DNA of 64,000 nucleotides from [Mycobacterium] fortunisiensis (lineage in GTDB: Bacteria > Actinomycetota > Actinomycetes > Mycobacteriales > Mycobacteriaceae). A model generated the notes under the pieces. That model saw only the letters and a list, made by a program, of their open reading frames with translations. It had not been told where the DNA came from and ran no database searches. Both the position numbers and the translations under genes were made by a program. Each line of letters starts with the position of its first letter. Position 1 is the stretch's first letter. Shown piece after piece: positions 52,484 to 60,218 of the stretch. Where the stretch lies: contig NZ_VOMB01000024.1 in assembly GCF_019050325.1 (NCBI RefSeq), positions 145,605-209,604 on the forward strand. The letters are read 5' to 3'.

Positions 52484-53038
52484 GTGCGTATCGAGCCATC
52501 GCGTCTCGCCGGGGTGGCGGTGTTCGTCCCGGATCCACACCGCGACGAGCGCGGCCTGTTCACCCGGACGTTCGATGCCGCGATCTTCGACGACTGGCTC
52601 GGGGTGCCCGGTGCCGCAGCGACGTTCGTCCAGGATTCGCAGTCCCGTTCGGGGCGCGGGGTGATCCGCGGGCTGCACGGGCGGCGTGGTCGTGGCGAGG
52701 CCAAATTGGTGCGGTGCGCCAACGGCGCGGTGCACGACGTCCTGGTCGACGCCAGGCCGGGCTCGGCCACGTTCGGTCAGCACGAGTCGTTCCTGCTCGA
52801 CGACAACGACTTTCGGCACCTGTACGTGCCGCCCGGGTTGCTGCACGGTTTCCAGGCGCTGACCCGCACCGCGGACGTGTGCTACCGCATCGACCGTGGG
52901 CACGACCCGGCCGAGGACGTCGCCGTCGCCCATGACGACCCGGACCTGGCGATCCGATGGCCGTTGCCGGTGACTGTGATATCCGAGCGCGACACCACCG
53001 CGGGCAGCTGGGCCGGGCTGATCACGCAACTGCACTGA
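52484..53038 (+). CDS. dTDP-4-dehydrorhamnose 3,5-epimerase (RmlC) family protein
   Basis: A 184-residue cupin. FVQDSQSRSGRGVIRGLHG includes the conserved catalytic His, AKLVRCANGAVHDVLVDARPGSATFG is the core, and YVPPGLLHGFQAL follows. It epimerises C3 and/or C5 of a nucleotide 4-keto-6-deoxysugar. GTG 52484 is only 14 bases from the divergent methyltransferase ATG (52469), so the two starts share a tiny intergenic space and this mRNA may be leaderless. The end overlaps the convergent epimerase by 17 bases. Confidence 0.83.
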   Translation: MRIEPSRLAGVAVFVPDPHRDERGLFTRTFDAAIFDDWLGVPGAAATFVQDSQSRSGRGVIRGLHGRRGRGEAKLVRCANGAVHDVLVDARPGSATFGQHESFLLDDNDFRHLYVPPGLLHGFQALTRTADVCYRIDRGHDPAEDVAVAHDDPDLAIRWPLPVTVISERDTTAGSWAGLITQLH

Positions 53039-54050
53039 CGCGCCGCAACTGGGTATCCACGGCCGCGTCGTCGCGCAGTTGCCGTAACCGGGCCAGCCGG
53101 GTGAACCTGCGCTCGAAATCCTGACGGGTCAGGCCGTGTTCGGTGTAGGCGGCGTAGAGCTCGGCGGCACCGTCGGCCACGGTGCGTTTGGCCTCGAAGC
53201 CGAGTTCGCCTCTGGCCCTGCCGAAATCGACGCGGTAGGACCGGGGGTCGGGGCCGGTCTCGCCGGTGATCGCGAGGGCGGAACCGGGGACGGCACGCAC
53301 CACGTCGTCGGCGATCTCGGCCACTGTCACATTGTTGACCTCCGACCCGATGTTGTAGGCGCGGGCCGACACCACCGCGGCGGGCGCGGTCAGGCAGAGC
53401 AGAAATGCCTCGGCGATGTCGGAGGCGTGGACCAGCGGGCGCCACGGTGTGCCGTCGGACAGCACCCGCACCACCCCGGTGAGCACGGCGTGGCCGACCA
53501 GGTTGTTGAGTACGATGTCGGCCCGCAGGCGTCCGGAGAACCCGAAAGCCGTGGCGTTACGCAGGAATACCGGCACGAAGCCGGGACCGGCCAGGGCGGC
53601 CACGTCGTCTTCGACGCGCACCTTGCTGATCGCGTAGGGGGTGAGCGGCCGCAGCGGTGCCTGCTCGTCGACCAGGCCGTCGCCGGCCGCGCCGTACACC
53701 GAACAGGTGGAGGCGTACAGGAACCGGCGCACCCCGGCGTCGCGCGCCAGCTGTGCCAGCCGCACCGAGGCGCGGTGGTTGATGTCGAAGGTGACGTCGG
53801 GCTCGAGCGCGCCCAGCGGGTCGTTGGACAGGGCGGCCAGATGGATCACGGCGTCGAACCCGGTGAGCTGGGCGGCCGTCACGTCGCGCAGGTCGAGGTT
53901 CAGACCCGGCGGTTCGGCGGGCAGCGGCCCCAGCGTGCAGTCGGCGAAGTAGCCGGTGTCCAGGCCGACCACGTGGTGCCCGGCCTGCTGCAGTATCGGC
54001 ACCAGTACCGTGCCGAGATAACCCTGGTGTCCGGTGACGAGAACCTTCAC
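53022..54050 (-). CDS. NAD-dependent nucleotide-sugar epimerase/dehydratase (extended SDR)
   Basis: A 342-residue extended SDR: KVLVTGHQGYLGTVLVPILQQAG (NAD loop at the N-terminus), VIHLAALSNDPLG, FLYASTCSVYGAAG, and the catalytic YAISK in PYAISKVRVEDDV. WRPLVHASDIAEAFLLCL closes the cofactor pocket. It probably reduces or epimerises the 4-keto or C2/C4 position of the activated sugar. GTG 54050 overlaps the PIG-L stop (GTGA), so it is the last gene of a four-gene operon. Confidence 0.85.
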   Translation of the reverse strand: MKVLVTGHQGYLGTVLVPILQQAGHHVVGLDTGYFADCTLGPLPAEPPGLNLDLRDVTAAQLTGFDAVIHLAALSNDPLGALEPDVTFDINHRASVRLAQLARDAGVRRFLYASTCSVYGAAGDGLVDEQAPLRPLTPYAISKVRVEDDVAALAGPGFVPVFLRNATAFGFSGRLRADIVLNNLVGHAVLTGVVRVLSDGTPWRPLVHASDIAEAFLLCLTAPAAVVSARAYNIGSEVNNVTVAEIADDVVRAVPGSALAITGETGPDPRSYRVDFGRARGELGFEAKRTVADGAAELYAAYTEHGLTRQDFERRFTRLARLRQLRDDAAVDTQLRRVSAVA

Positions 54051-54706
54051 GCCCCAACCCTTTCCGTGAAACCGACAATGGCCTTCTCGAGCACGAACGC
54101 TTCGGCGTGCGCGCTGCGGCACTGCACGCCGCGCAGCCGTGACAGACCCAGGAACGCCGCGTCGTCGAACCAGTCCCGGCCGGCCTGGGACGGATAGTGC
54201 TCGCGCAGCAGCCGCACCTTCTCGTGCGCGACATCGGCGTCGAGCGGGTGGAACAGCGCCGGCGCGGGGGTATCGGTCTCCCACTTGAGGATCTCGTAGC
54301 CCAGGATCAGCTGGTCGCGAAACTCCGTCGGGACCAGTTCGGCGAGCATCCGGTGGTCCTGGTGGGCGTCGCGGCGGTGCGGGGCGAACACCAGATCGGG
54401 CCCGCAACTCTGCCGAAAAGCGTTGAGTTCAGCCTTGATTCGCCCCCAATGGGCCGGGGCCATGCCATCGGGGACATCGAGCACCCGCAGCGCCACGGTG
54501 GCGCCCGGGCAGAATGCGCTCAGCGCGGCCCGTTCCTCGGCCTCTCGCACCCCGCCGGCTCCGGACAGCACCAGGGCGTGCACCCGCAGCCCCGGCCGGG
54601 CCCGCGCGAGCGTCAGCAGCGTGGCGCCCATCCCGATCGCGATGTCGTCGCAATGCGCGCCCAGCACCGCGATCTCGTCGATTCCGGGAGTGTGCAGCCC
54701 GATCAC
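54047..54706 (-). CDS. PIG-L family zinc deacetylase
   Basis: A 219-residue protein. The metal motif AHCDDIAIGMG is the family's AHPDD-type motif with Cys in place of Pro, and the second motif is PHRRDAHQDHRML with the third zinc ligand. Members remove N-acetyl groups from GlcNAc-containing molecules (GPI, mycothiol, bacillithiol) or act in polymyxin-like and glycan pathways. Here a sugar-nucleotide or repeat-unit target is probable. GTG 54706 overlaps the upstream nucleotidyltransferase stop. Confidence 0.85.
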   Translation of the reverse strand: MIGLHTPGIDEIAVLGAHCDDIAIGMGATLLTLARARPGLRVHALVLSGAGGVREAEERAALSAFCPGATVALRVLDVPDGMAPAHWGRIKAELNAFRQSCGPDLVFAPHRRDAHQDHRMLAELVPTEFRDQLILGYEILKWETDTPAPALFHPLDADVAHEKVRLLREHYPSQAGRDWFDDAAFLGLSRLRGVQCRSAHAEAFVLEKAIVGFTERVGA

Positions 54707-55485
54707 GAAGCCCGGTTCTCCCACAGCATCCACGGCGCCTCGCCGCGCTGATAGGCCGCATCCAGGTCGGCGCGTTCCTTGAACGTGTCGGCCGGCTTCC
54801 AGAAACCGAGGTGCTTGTAGCCGTACAGGAGGCCGTCGGCGGCCAGTTTGGCGCACACGTCCTCGACCAGATCGCAGTCCTCGGTCAGCAGATCCAGCAC
54901 CGCACGGGACAGCACGAAGAAGCCGCCGTTCTCCCAGATCGGCAGCTGCGACACCGCGCTGATCCCGCTGACCACACCGGAATCCGACAGCTCCAGGCAG
55001 TGGAACGAGGACTGTGGCGGGACCACCAGCATCGACGCCGCGGCACCGTTGGCCCTGACCTCGGCGATGATGTCGTTCATCGGTGCGTCGGTCAGCACGT
55101 CGGCGTAGTTGGCCAGGAAGTACTCGTCGTCGGCGACGAACCGGCTGACCCGGCGCAACCGCTCACCGATCGGCGACTCGGTGCCGGTGTCGACGAACGT
55201 GATGGACCAGTCGCTGATGTCGGACTGCAGTAGCTCGACCTGCCCGTCGCGAATGACGAAGTCGTTGGACAGCGCCTCCTGATAGGCCAGGAAGTAGTTC
55301 TTGATGGCGGCGGCCCCGTAGCCCAGGCACAGGATGAAGTCCGTGTGCCCGAAGTGCGCGTAGTAGCGCATCACGTGCCAGATCAGCGGCCGATTGCCGA
55401 TCATCTGCATCGGCTTGGGGATCAGGTCGTCGGCACCGTTGCGCATCCGCATCCCGTACCCACCGCAGAACAGTACGACCTTCAT
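54703..55485 (-). CDS. RfbF-like sugar-1-phosphate nucleotidyltransferase
   Basis: A 260-residue protein. VLFCGGYGMRMRNGADDLIPKPM is the nucleotide-binding motif G-G-x-G-x-R...P-K-P, and HVMRYYAHFGHTDFILCLGYG, FVDTGTESPIGERLRRV and FWKPADTFKERADLDAAYQRG are close to glucose-1-phosphate cytidylyltransferase. It should make a CDP-hexose. No CDP-glucose 4,6-dehydratase is in the window; the extended SDR at 53022 or a gene elsewhere would have to act next. ATG 55485 overlaps the upstream methyltransferase stop (ATGA). Confidence 0.85.
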   Translation of the reverse strand: MKVVLFCGGYGMRMRNGADDLIPKPMQMIGNRPLIWHVMRYYAHFGHTDFILCLGYGAAAIKNYFLAYQEALSNDFVIRDGQVELLQSDISDWSITFVDTGTESPIGERLRRVSRFVADDEYFLANYADVLTDAPMNDIIAEVRANGAAASMLVVPPQSSFHCLELSDSGVVSGISAVSQLPIWENGGFFVLSRAVLDLLTEDCDLVEDVCAKLAADGLLYGYKHLGFWKPADTFKERADLDAAYQRGEAPWMLWENRAS

Positions 55486-56723
55486 GACGACGTCCCTCCC
55501 GCTACCACCACGTGCAGTTCCGGCAGTGGGTAGACCAGTTGGGCGCCCCATTCGCCGGTGCCGGCCAGCTGTGCGGTGAGCTCAGCCTCCAGGTTCCACG
55601 GCAACACCAGGATCACCTCGGGGCGGTCCTTGTCGATGCGCTCCACCGGGTGGATCGGGAGGCGCGCCCCCGGGGTGAACTTGCCGTGCTTGTACGGGTT
55701 GCGGTCCACGGTGTACTCGACGAGGTCGGGGCGGATACCGCAGTAGTTCAGCAGGGTGTTGCCCTTGCCGGGGGCGCCGTAGGCCACCACCCGCTTGCCG
55801 GCCCGCCGGTAGTCGAGCAGCAGACGCAGCAGATCCTGGCGCAGCGTGTCGGCGCGCCGCTGCAGATCGGCATACCCGCTGACGTCGTGCAGCCCGGCGC
55901 GTTCCTCGGCGGCCAACAGCTCGGCCATCCGCGCCGACGGCGGTCCGGCCACCGCATCCGGCCTGGCCCACAACCGGATTGAGCCACCGTGGGTACCGAT
56001 GGCCTCGACGTCGACGACGGTCAGACCCGCGGTGGCCAGGGCCCGGCTCGCCGACGCCACCGAGTAGTACTGGAAGTGTTCGTGGTAGACGGTGTCGAAC
56101 TGGGCGAACTGCACCAGGTTGCCGGCGTGGTGGACCTCGACGGACACCCAGCCGTCGTCGGCCACCAGGGCGCGCAGCGCCCGGGTGAAGCCCAGCAGAT
56201 CGGGGATGTGGGCGTAGACGTTGTTGGCGACCACCAGATCGGCCGCCCCGTGTGCGGTGCGCACCGTCGCCGCCGTCGGTTCGTCGAGGAATTCGGTCAG
56301 GGTGGGGATGCCGCGTTCCCGGGCGGCCGCGGAGACGTTGACCGACGGTTCGATGCCCAGACACCGCAGCCCGGCGGCGACGACGTGCTGCAGCAGATAC
56401 CCGTCGTTGCTGGCGACTTCGACGACGAACGCGTCGGCACCGAGGCCGAGCCGCTCCAGCGCCGCGGCGACAAAGGTGCGGGCGTGCTCCACCCAGGAAT
56501 CGGAGTACGACGAGAAGTAGGCGTACTCGGTGAACGTGTCCTCGGGTGTGATGAGCGCCGGGATCTGCAGCAGCAGGCAGTCTTCACACAGCCGCAGATT
56601 CAGCGGATATGTTTGCTCGGGCAGATCCAGTTCGGCCGCCGAGAGCAGCTTCTCGCACGGCGGCGTGGCGCCGAGGTCGAGCACGCTCAGCAGACGTTCT
56701 GATCCACACAGCCGACACCGCAC
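55482..56723 (-). CDS. Sugar C-methyltransferase (TylC3/TcaB9 family)
   Basis: A 413-residue protein with all three domains. The zinc site is CRLCGS and CEDCLLLQIP, the SAM loop VVEVASNDGYLLQHVVAAG, then VANNVYAHIPDLLGF and the catalytic block DTVYHEHFQYYSVAS. The C-terminal part (VVAYGAPGKGNTLLNYCG) is a second Rossmann-like domain. It adds a methyl to C3 of a nucleotide 4-keto-6-deoxysugar in known relatives. ATG 56723 opens a run of four overlapping minus-strand genes and lies 97 bases from the regX3 stop; the promoter should be in that gap. Confidence 0.88.
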   Translation of the reverse strand: MRCRLCGSERLLSVLDLGATPPCEKLLSAAELDLPEQTYPLNLRLCEDCLLLQIPALITPEDTFTEYAYFSSYSDSWVEHARTFVAAALERLGLGADAFVVEVASNDGYLLQHVVAAGLRCLGIEPSVNVSAAARERGIPTLTEFLDEPTAATVRTAHGAADLVVANNVYAHIPDLLGFTRALRALVADDGWVSVEVHHAGNLVQFAQFDTVYHEHFQYYSVASASRALATAGLTVVDVEAIGTHGGSIRLWARPDAVAGPPSARMAELLAAEERAGLHDVSGYADLQRRADTLRQDLLRLLLDYRRAGKRVVAYGAPGKGNTLLNYCGIRPDLVEYTVDRNPYKHGKFTPGARLPIHPVERIDKDRPEVILVLPWNLEAELTAQLAGTGEWGAQLVYPLPELHVVVAGGTSS

Positions 56724-56819
56724 ACGCAGACTTTACGCTTCCGTCAAATACTGCGCACGGGGTAGGGGTCAGCTAACCGCACCCGGGTTGCCGGGCACCC
56801 CGCCTAGACACCGGCCGGC

Positions 56820-57506
56820 TCAGCCCTCCAGCTTGTAACCCAGGCCGCGCACCGTCACCAGGTGCACCGGGTTGGCCGGGTCGGACTCGATCTTGGACCG
56901 CAGCCGCTTGACGTGCACATCAAGGGTTTTGGTGTCGCCGACATAGTCCGCGCCCCACACCCGGTCGATCAGCTGGCCGCGGGTGAGCACCCGGCCACTG
57001 TTGCGCATCAGGTATTCCAGCAGGTCGAATTCCTTGAGCGGCAACGTGATCTGCTCCCCGTTGACGCTCACGACGTGCCGTTCCACGTCCATCCGCACCG
57101 GCCCGGCCTCCAGCACGCCGTCGCCGATGCCGTTGTCGTCGGTGTCGGCGCCACGGCGCAGCACCGCCCGGATCCGCGCGATCAGCTCGCGCGCCGAATA
57201 CGGCTTGGTGACATAGTCATCGGCGCCCAACTCGAGCCCGACAACCTTGTCGATCTCACTGTCGCGCGCGGTGACCATGATCACCGGCACGCTGGATCGG
57301 GCCCGCAGTTGCTTGCAGACGTCGGTACCGCTCATCCCGGGCAGCATCAGGTCCAGCAGGACGATGTCGGCGCCGGAGCGCTCGAATTCGGCCAGTGCAG
57401 AAGGTCCGTCGCCCACCACGGTGGCCTCAAAGCCCTCCTTGCGCAGCAGGAATGCCAGGGGATCGGCCAGCGACTCCTCGTCCTCAACGATCAACACGCT
57501 GGTCAT
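56820..57506 (-). CDS. regX3: Response regulator RegX3
   Basis: A 228-residue OmpR-type regulator. The phosphoacceptor is D52 in LLDLMLPG, with acidic residues DE in the N-terminal VEDEESL and the lysine in VTKPYSARE; the C-terminal winged helix ends with HLVTVRGLGYKLEG. With SenX3 it senses phosphate limitation. It stands eight bases after senX3. The polysaccharide locus lies directly downstream of it. Confidence 0.97.
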   Translation of the reverse strand: MTSVLIVEDEESLADPLAFLLRKEGFEATVVGDGPSALAEFERSGADIVLLDLMLPGMSGTDVCKQLRARSSVPVIMVTARDSEIDKVVGLELGADDYVTKPYSARELIARIRAVLRRGADTDDNGIGDGVLEAGPVRMDVERHVVSVNGEQITLPLKEFDLLEYLMRNSGRVLTRGQLIDRVWGADYVGDTKTLDVHVKRLRSKIESDPANPVHLVTVRGLGYKLEG

Positions 57507-57514
57507 CGGTCTCG

Positions 57515-58702
57515 CTAATCCTCTCGGTCGTCTGAGTCATCGGTTGACTCATCGGTTTCGGGATAGGCCGGGATCGACAACGTGAACGTCGACCCGGTGC
57601 CCGGCTGACTCCACAGCCGGATGGTTCCGTTGTGGTTGGCGGCCACATGTTTGACGATCGCCAGGCCCAGGCCGGTGCCGCCGGTGGCGCGCGAGCGGGC
57701 CTTGTCGACCCGGAAGAACCGCTCGAAGACCCGTTCCTGATCGGCCTTGGCGATTCCGATCCCGCGGTCAGTGACGGCGATCTCGACGCTGCCGCCCCGC
57801 CGGCGGCGGCTGATGGATATGCCAGATCCATTGGGCGAGTACGCAATTGCGTTGGACACCAGATTGGCGATGGCGGTGACGAGCAAGGTCGCGTCGCCCA
57901 GCACCCGAAAGCCGGTCGGAGCGTCGGTGGTGATCGAGATGTCGGCCTTGTCGGCGGCCACCTTGTGCCGCGACAGGGCCTCGGACACCACGGTGTCGAC
58001 GTCGACGGCCCCCAGGTCGGGCAGCCGCTCGGCGCCCTGCAGCCGGGACAGTTCGATCAGCTCCCCGACCATGTCGGCCAACCGCTGCGATTCGGCCACC
58101 ATCTTGTCGGCGAAGCGGTGCACCATGTCGGGATCGTCGGCGGAGGCCTGCAGCGCCTCGGCCAGCACCCGCATCGCGCCCACCGGGGTCTTGAGCTCAT
58201 GACTCACGTTGGCCACGAAGTCCCGGCGGGTGGCCTCCATCCGGGCGTGCTCAGACTGGTCGTCGGCGTAGACCACGGCGAAACGACGGTCCTCGGCCGA
58301 CAGCGGCCGCACCCAGCCGCGCACCGACAGGCCCGAACGGCCCGGGCGGGTGAGTTTGCGCGGCGACAGGTCGACCTCGACCGGCTGGCCGGTGGCGAAC
58401 ACCTGCTCGGCGGCGCGCCAGGCCCGGTCGTCGAGCAGCCGGTCGCGCACGATGCCGAGCTCGCCGGCCTGGTCGTTGGCGTAGACCACGTCGTTGAAGG
58501 TGTCGACCACGACGATGCCGTTGGGCGACACGGCCACGATGTGCTGCAACATCTGCGACACCGTCATGCCGGCCCGGTCGGCCTCCCGCCGCCGCCGGTT
58601 GGCGACGACGCGGGGCGCGACCACCGAGGCCACGCCCGCACCGACGATCAGCGCGAGCAACGACACGACCGCCGTCAGCAGTAACGCCGACACCAAGCTC
58701 AC
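57515..58702 (-). CDS. senX3: Sensor histidine kinase SenX3
   Basis: A 395-residue kinase. Two N-terminal hydrophobic segments (about residues 5-30), a PAS-like domain (about 50-150), the dimerisation helix with H168 in FVANVSHELKTPVGAM and the ATPase boxes NLVSNAIAYSP, DRGIGIAKADQ and GTGLGLAIVKHV. It phosphorylates RegX3 when phosphate is low. The spacing to regX3 is short, and no mycobacterial interspersed unit is present between the two as there is in M. tuberculosis. A long palindrome lies upstream. Confidence 0.97.
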   Translation of the reverse strand: MSLVSALLLTAVVSLLALIVGAGVASVVAPRVVANRRRREADRAGMTVSQMLQHIVAVSPNGIVVVDTFNDVVYANDQAGELGIVRDRLLDDRAWRAAEQVFATGQPVEVDLSPRKLTRPGRSGLSVRGWVRPLSAEDRRFAVVYADDQSEHARMEATRRDFVANVSHELKTPVGAMRVLAEALQASADDPDMVHRFADKMVAESQRLADMVGELIELSRLQGAERLPDLGAVDVDTVVSEALSRHKVAADKADISITTDAPTGFRVLGDATLLVTAIANLVSNAIAYSPNGSGISISRRRRGGSVEIAVTDRGIGIAKADQERVFERFFRVDKARSRATGGTGLGLAIVKHVAANHNGTIRLWSQPGTGSTFTLSIPAYPETDESTDDSDDRED

Positions 58703-58812
58703 GCGAAAATCGTACGCACCCGGTGAACGTCAGCGGTGCAACGAGCGGCCAAATCGGGACAAGTCACACCGACAAATACAGGTGTTCGGCCGGAGTTAAC
58801 CCCGGGTACAAC

Positions 58813-58875
58813 CGCCGAAACCGCATTCCGGCAGGGAAAGTGCGAGTGGCGGCCTGCTGGAATGCGGTTTCGGCG
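58813..58875. repeat. Dispersed long palindromic element, copy B
   Basis: Left arm 58813-58835 and right arm 58853-58875 pair over 23 bases with a single mismatch; the arms begin CGCCGAAACCGCATTCCGGC. The 17-base loop (GAAAGTGCGAGTGGCGG) resembles the loop of copy A at 18931-18995. It lies between senX3 and gpm1, about 110 bases upstream of senX3. Confidence 0.8.
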
Positions 58876-58911
58876 AAACGCGGGGTACGCGGCGTACGAG
58901 ATGCGGCAAAC

Positions 58912-59664
58912 CTACTTCTTGGCTCCCTGCGCGGCGACGGCCGCGGCACCGGCGGCAGCTGCCTCGGGGTCGAGGTATTCCCCCCCGGCCACCAGCGGCT
59001 TGAGGTTGTCGTCGAGCTCGTAGCGCAGCGGGATGCCGGTCGGGATGTTCAGGCCGACGACCTCCTCGTCGGACATTCCGTCGAGGTATTTGACCAGGGC
59101 CCGCAGCGAGTTGCCGTGCGCGGCGATCAGCACGGTCTTGCCGGCCGCCAGGTCGGGCACGATCGTGGCCTCGTAGTACGGCACGAACCGGGCCACCACG
59201 TCCTTGAGGCATTCGGTGAGCGGGCCGCCGTCGATGTCGGCGTAGCGAGGGTCGGCATCCTGGCTGAACTCGCTGCCCTTCTCGATCGGCGGGGGCGGGG
59301 TGTCATAGCTGCGCCGCCACGCCATGAACTGCTCTTCGCCGTAGCGCTCCTTGGTGGCGGCCTTGTCCAGGCCCTGCAGCGCGCCATAGTGGCGCTCGTT
59401 GAGCCGCCAATCGCGGTGCACCGGGATCCAGTGCCGGTCGGCCGCGTCCAGCGCCAGGTTGGCCGTGGTGATCGCGCGACGCAGCAGCGAGGTGTAGACC
59501 ACGTCGGGCAGCACCTCGTTTTCGACCAGCAGCTTGCCGCCGCGGACCGCCTCGGTGCGGCCCTTCTCGGTGAGGTCGACATCGACCCACCCGGTGAACA
59601 AGTTCTTCTGGTTCCAGTCGCTCTCACCGTGGCGGAGCAGGATCAGCGTCGGCATGACGCTCAT
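58912..59664 (-). CDS. gpm1: 2,3-bisphosphoglycerate-dependent phosphoglycerate mutase
   Basis: A 250-residue glycolytic enzyme. The phosphohistidine is in LLRHGESDWN near the N-terminus, then NERHYGALQGLDKA, and the second histidine in LIAAHGNSLRAL. Length and sequence match Gpm1 (Rv0489). ATG 59664 or 59655 can start. It follows the conserved order mshA, YbjN-like, gpm1, senX3, regX3. Confidence 0.96.
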   Translation of the reverse strand: MSVMPTLILLRHGESDWNQKNLFTGWVDVDLTEKGRTEAVRGGKLLVENEVLPDVVYTSLLRRAITTANLALDAADRHWIPVHRDWRLNERHYGALQGLDKAATKERYGEEQFMAWRRSYDTPPPPIEKGSEFSQDADPRYADIDGGPLTECLKDVVARFVPYYEATIVPDLAAGKTVLIAAHGNSLRALVKYLDGMSDEEVVGLNIPTGIPLRYELDDNLKPLVAGGEYLDPEAAAAGAAAVAAQGAKK

Positions 59665-59678
59665 CCTGTCATAGCGAC

Positions 59679-60218
59679 TCAGGCGTCGCCGGTGCCGTTC
59701 GGACGCTCGTTCGAGGGCTCTTCTATCAAATGTTCAAAAGCCTTGAGGTTCTTCAGCGACTCGCCACGGGAGATCCGCCACTCCCATTCCTTCTGGATGG
59801 AGGAGCGGAAGCCCAGCTCCAGCAGGGTGTTGAAGTCGGAGTCGACGGCTTCGAGCACCTGGCCCAGCACCCGGTCGATCTCGTCGGCACTCACCGTGGC
59901 CAGCGCCATCCGGCCGACGAGATAGATGTCGCCGACGTTGTCGAGCGTGTAGGCCACGCCGTAGAGGCGGCGGTTGCGCTTGAGCAGGAACCGGTAGACG
60001 CCCTCGAAGTTCTCGTCGGGTTTGCGGCAGACGAACGCCTCGACCCGCACCGAATGCTCACCGATGCTCAGGATCGTGTTGGTGATGAGCCGACGCTCAC
60101 CGGGCAGTTCGACGACGATGCCGGGCAGGCTGCGGTCACCGCCGTCGTGGTGGTGGTAGACGAGCCCGTGCTCGTCGAGGGCCTCGGTGATGATCTGTTC
60201 GACGCTGGTGCCCGTCAC
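59679..60218 (-). CDS. YbjN domain-containing protein (Rv0487-like)
   Basis: A 179-residue protein with the YbjN fold seen in type III secretion chaperone-like proteins: VEAFVCRKPDENFEGVYRFLLKRNRRLYGVAY, then DEIDRVLGQVLEAVDSDFNTLLELGFRSS (in order). Bacterial YbjN proteins affect stress adaptation, but the mycobacterial role is unknown. GTG 60218 overlaps the mshA stop (GTGA), so it is made with MshA. Confidence 0.88.
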   Translation of the reverse strand: MTGTSVEQIITEALDEHGLVYHHHDGGDRSLPGIVVELPGERRLITNTILSIGEHSVRVEAFVCRKPDENFEGVYRFLLKRNRRLYGVAYTLDNVGDIYLVGRMALATVSADEIDRVLGQVLEAVDSDFNTLLELGFRSSIQKEWEWRISRGESLKNLKAFEHLIEEPSNERPNGTGDA

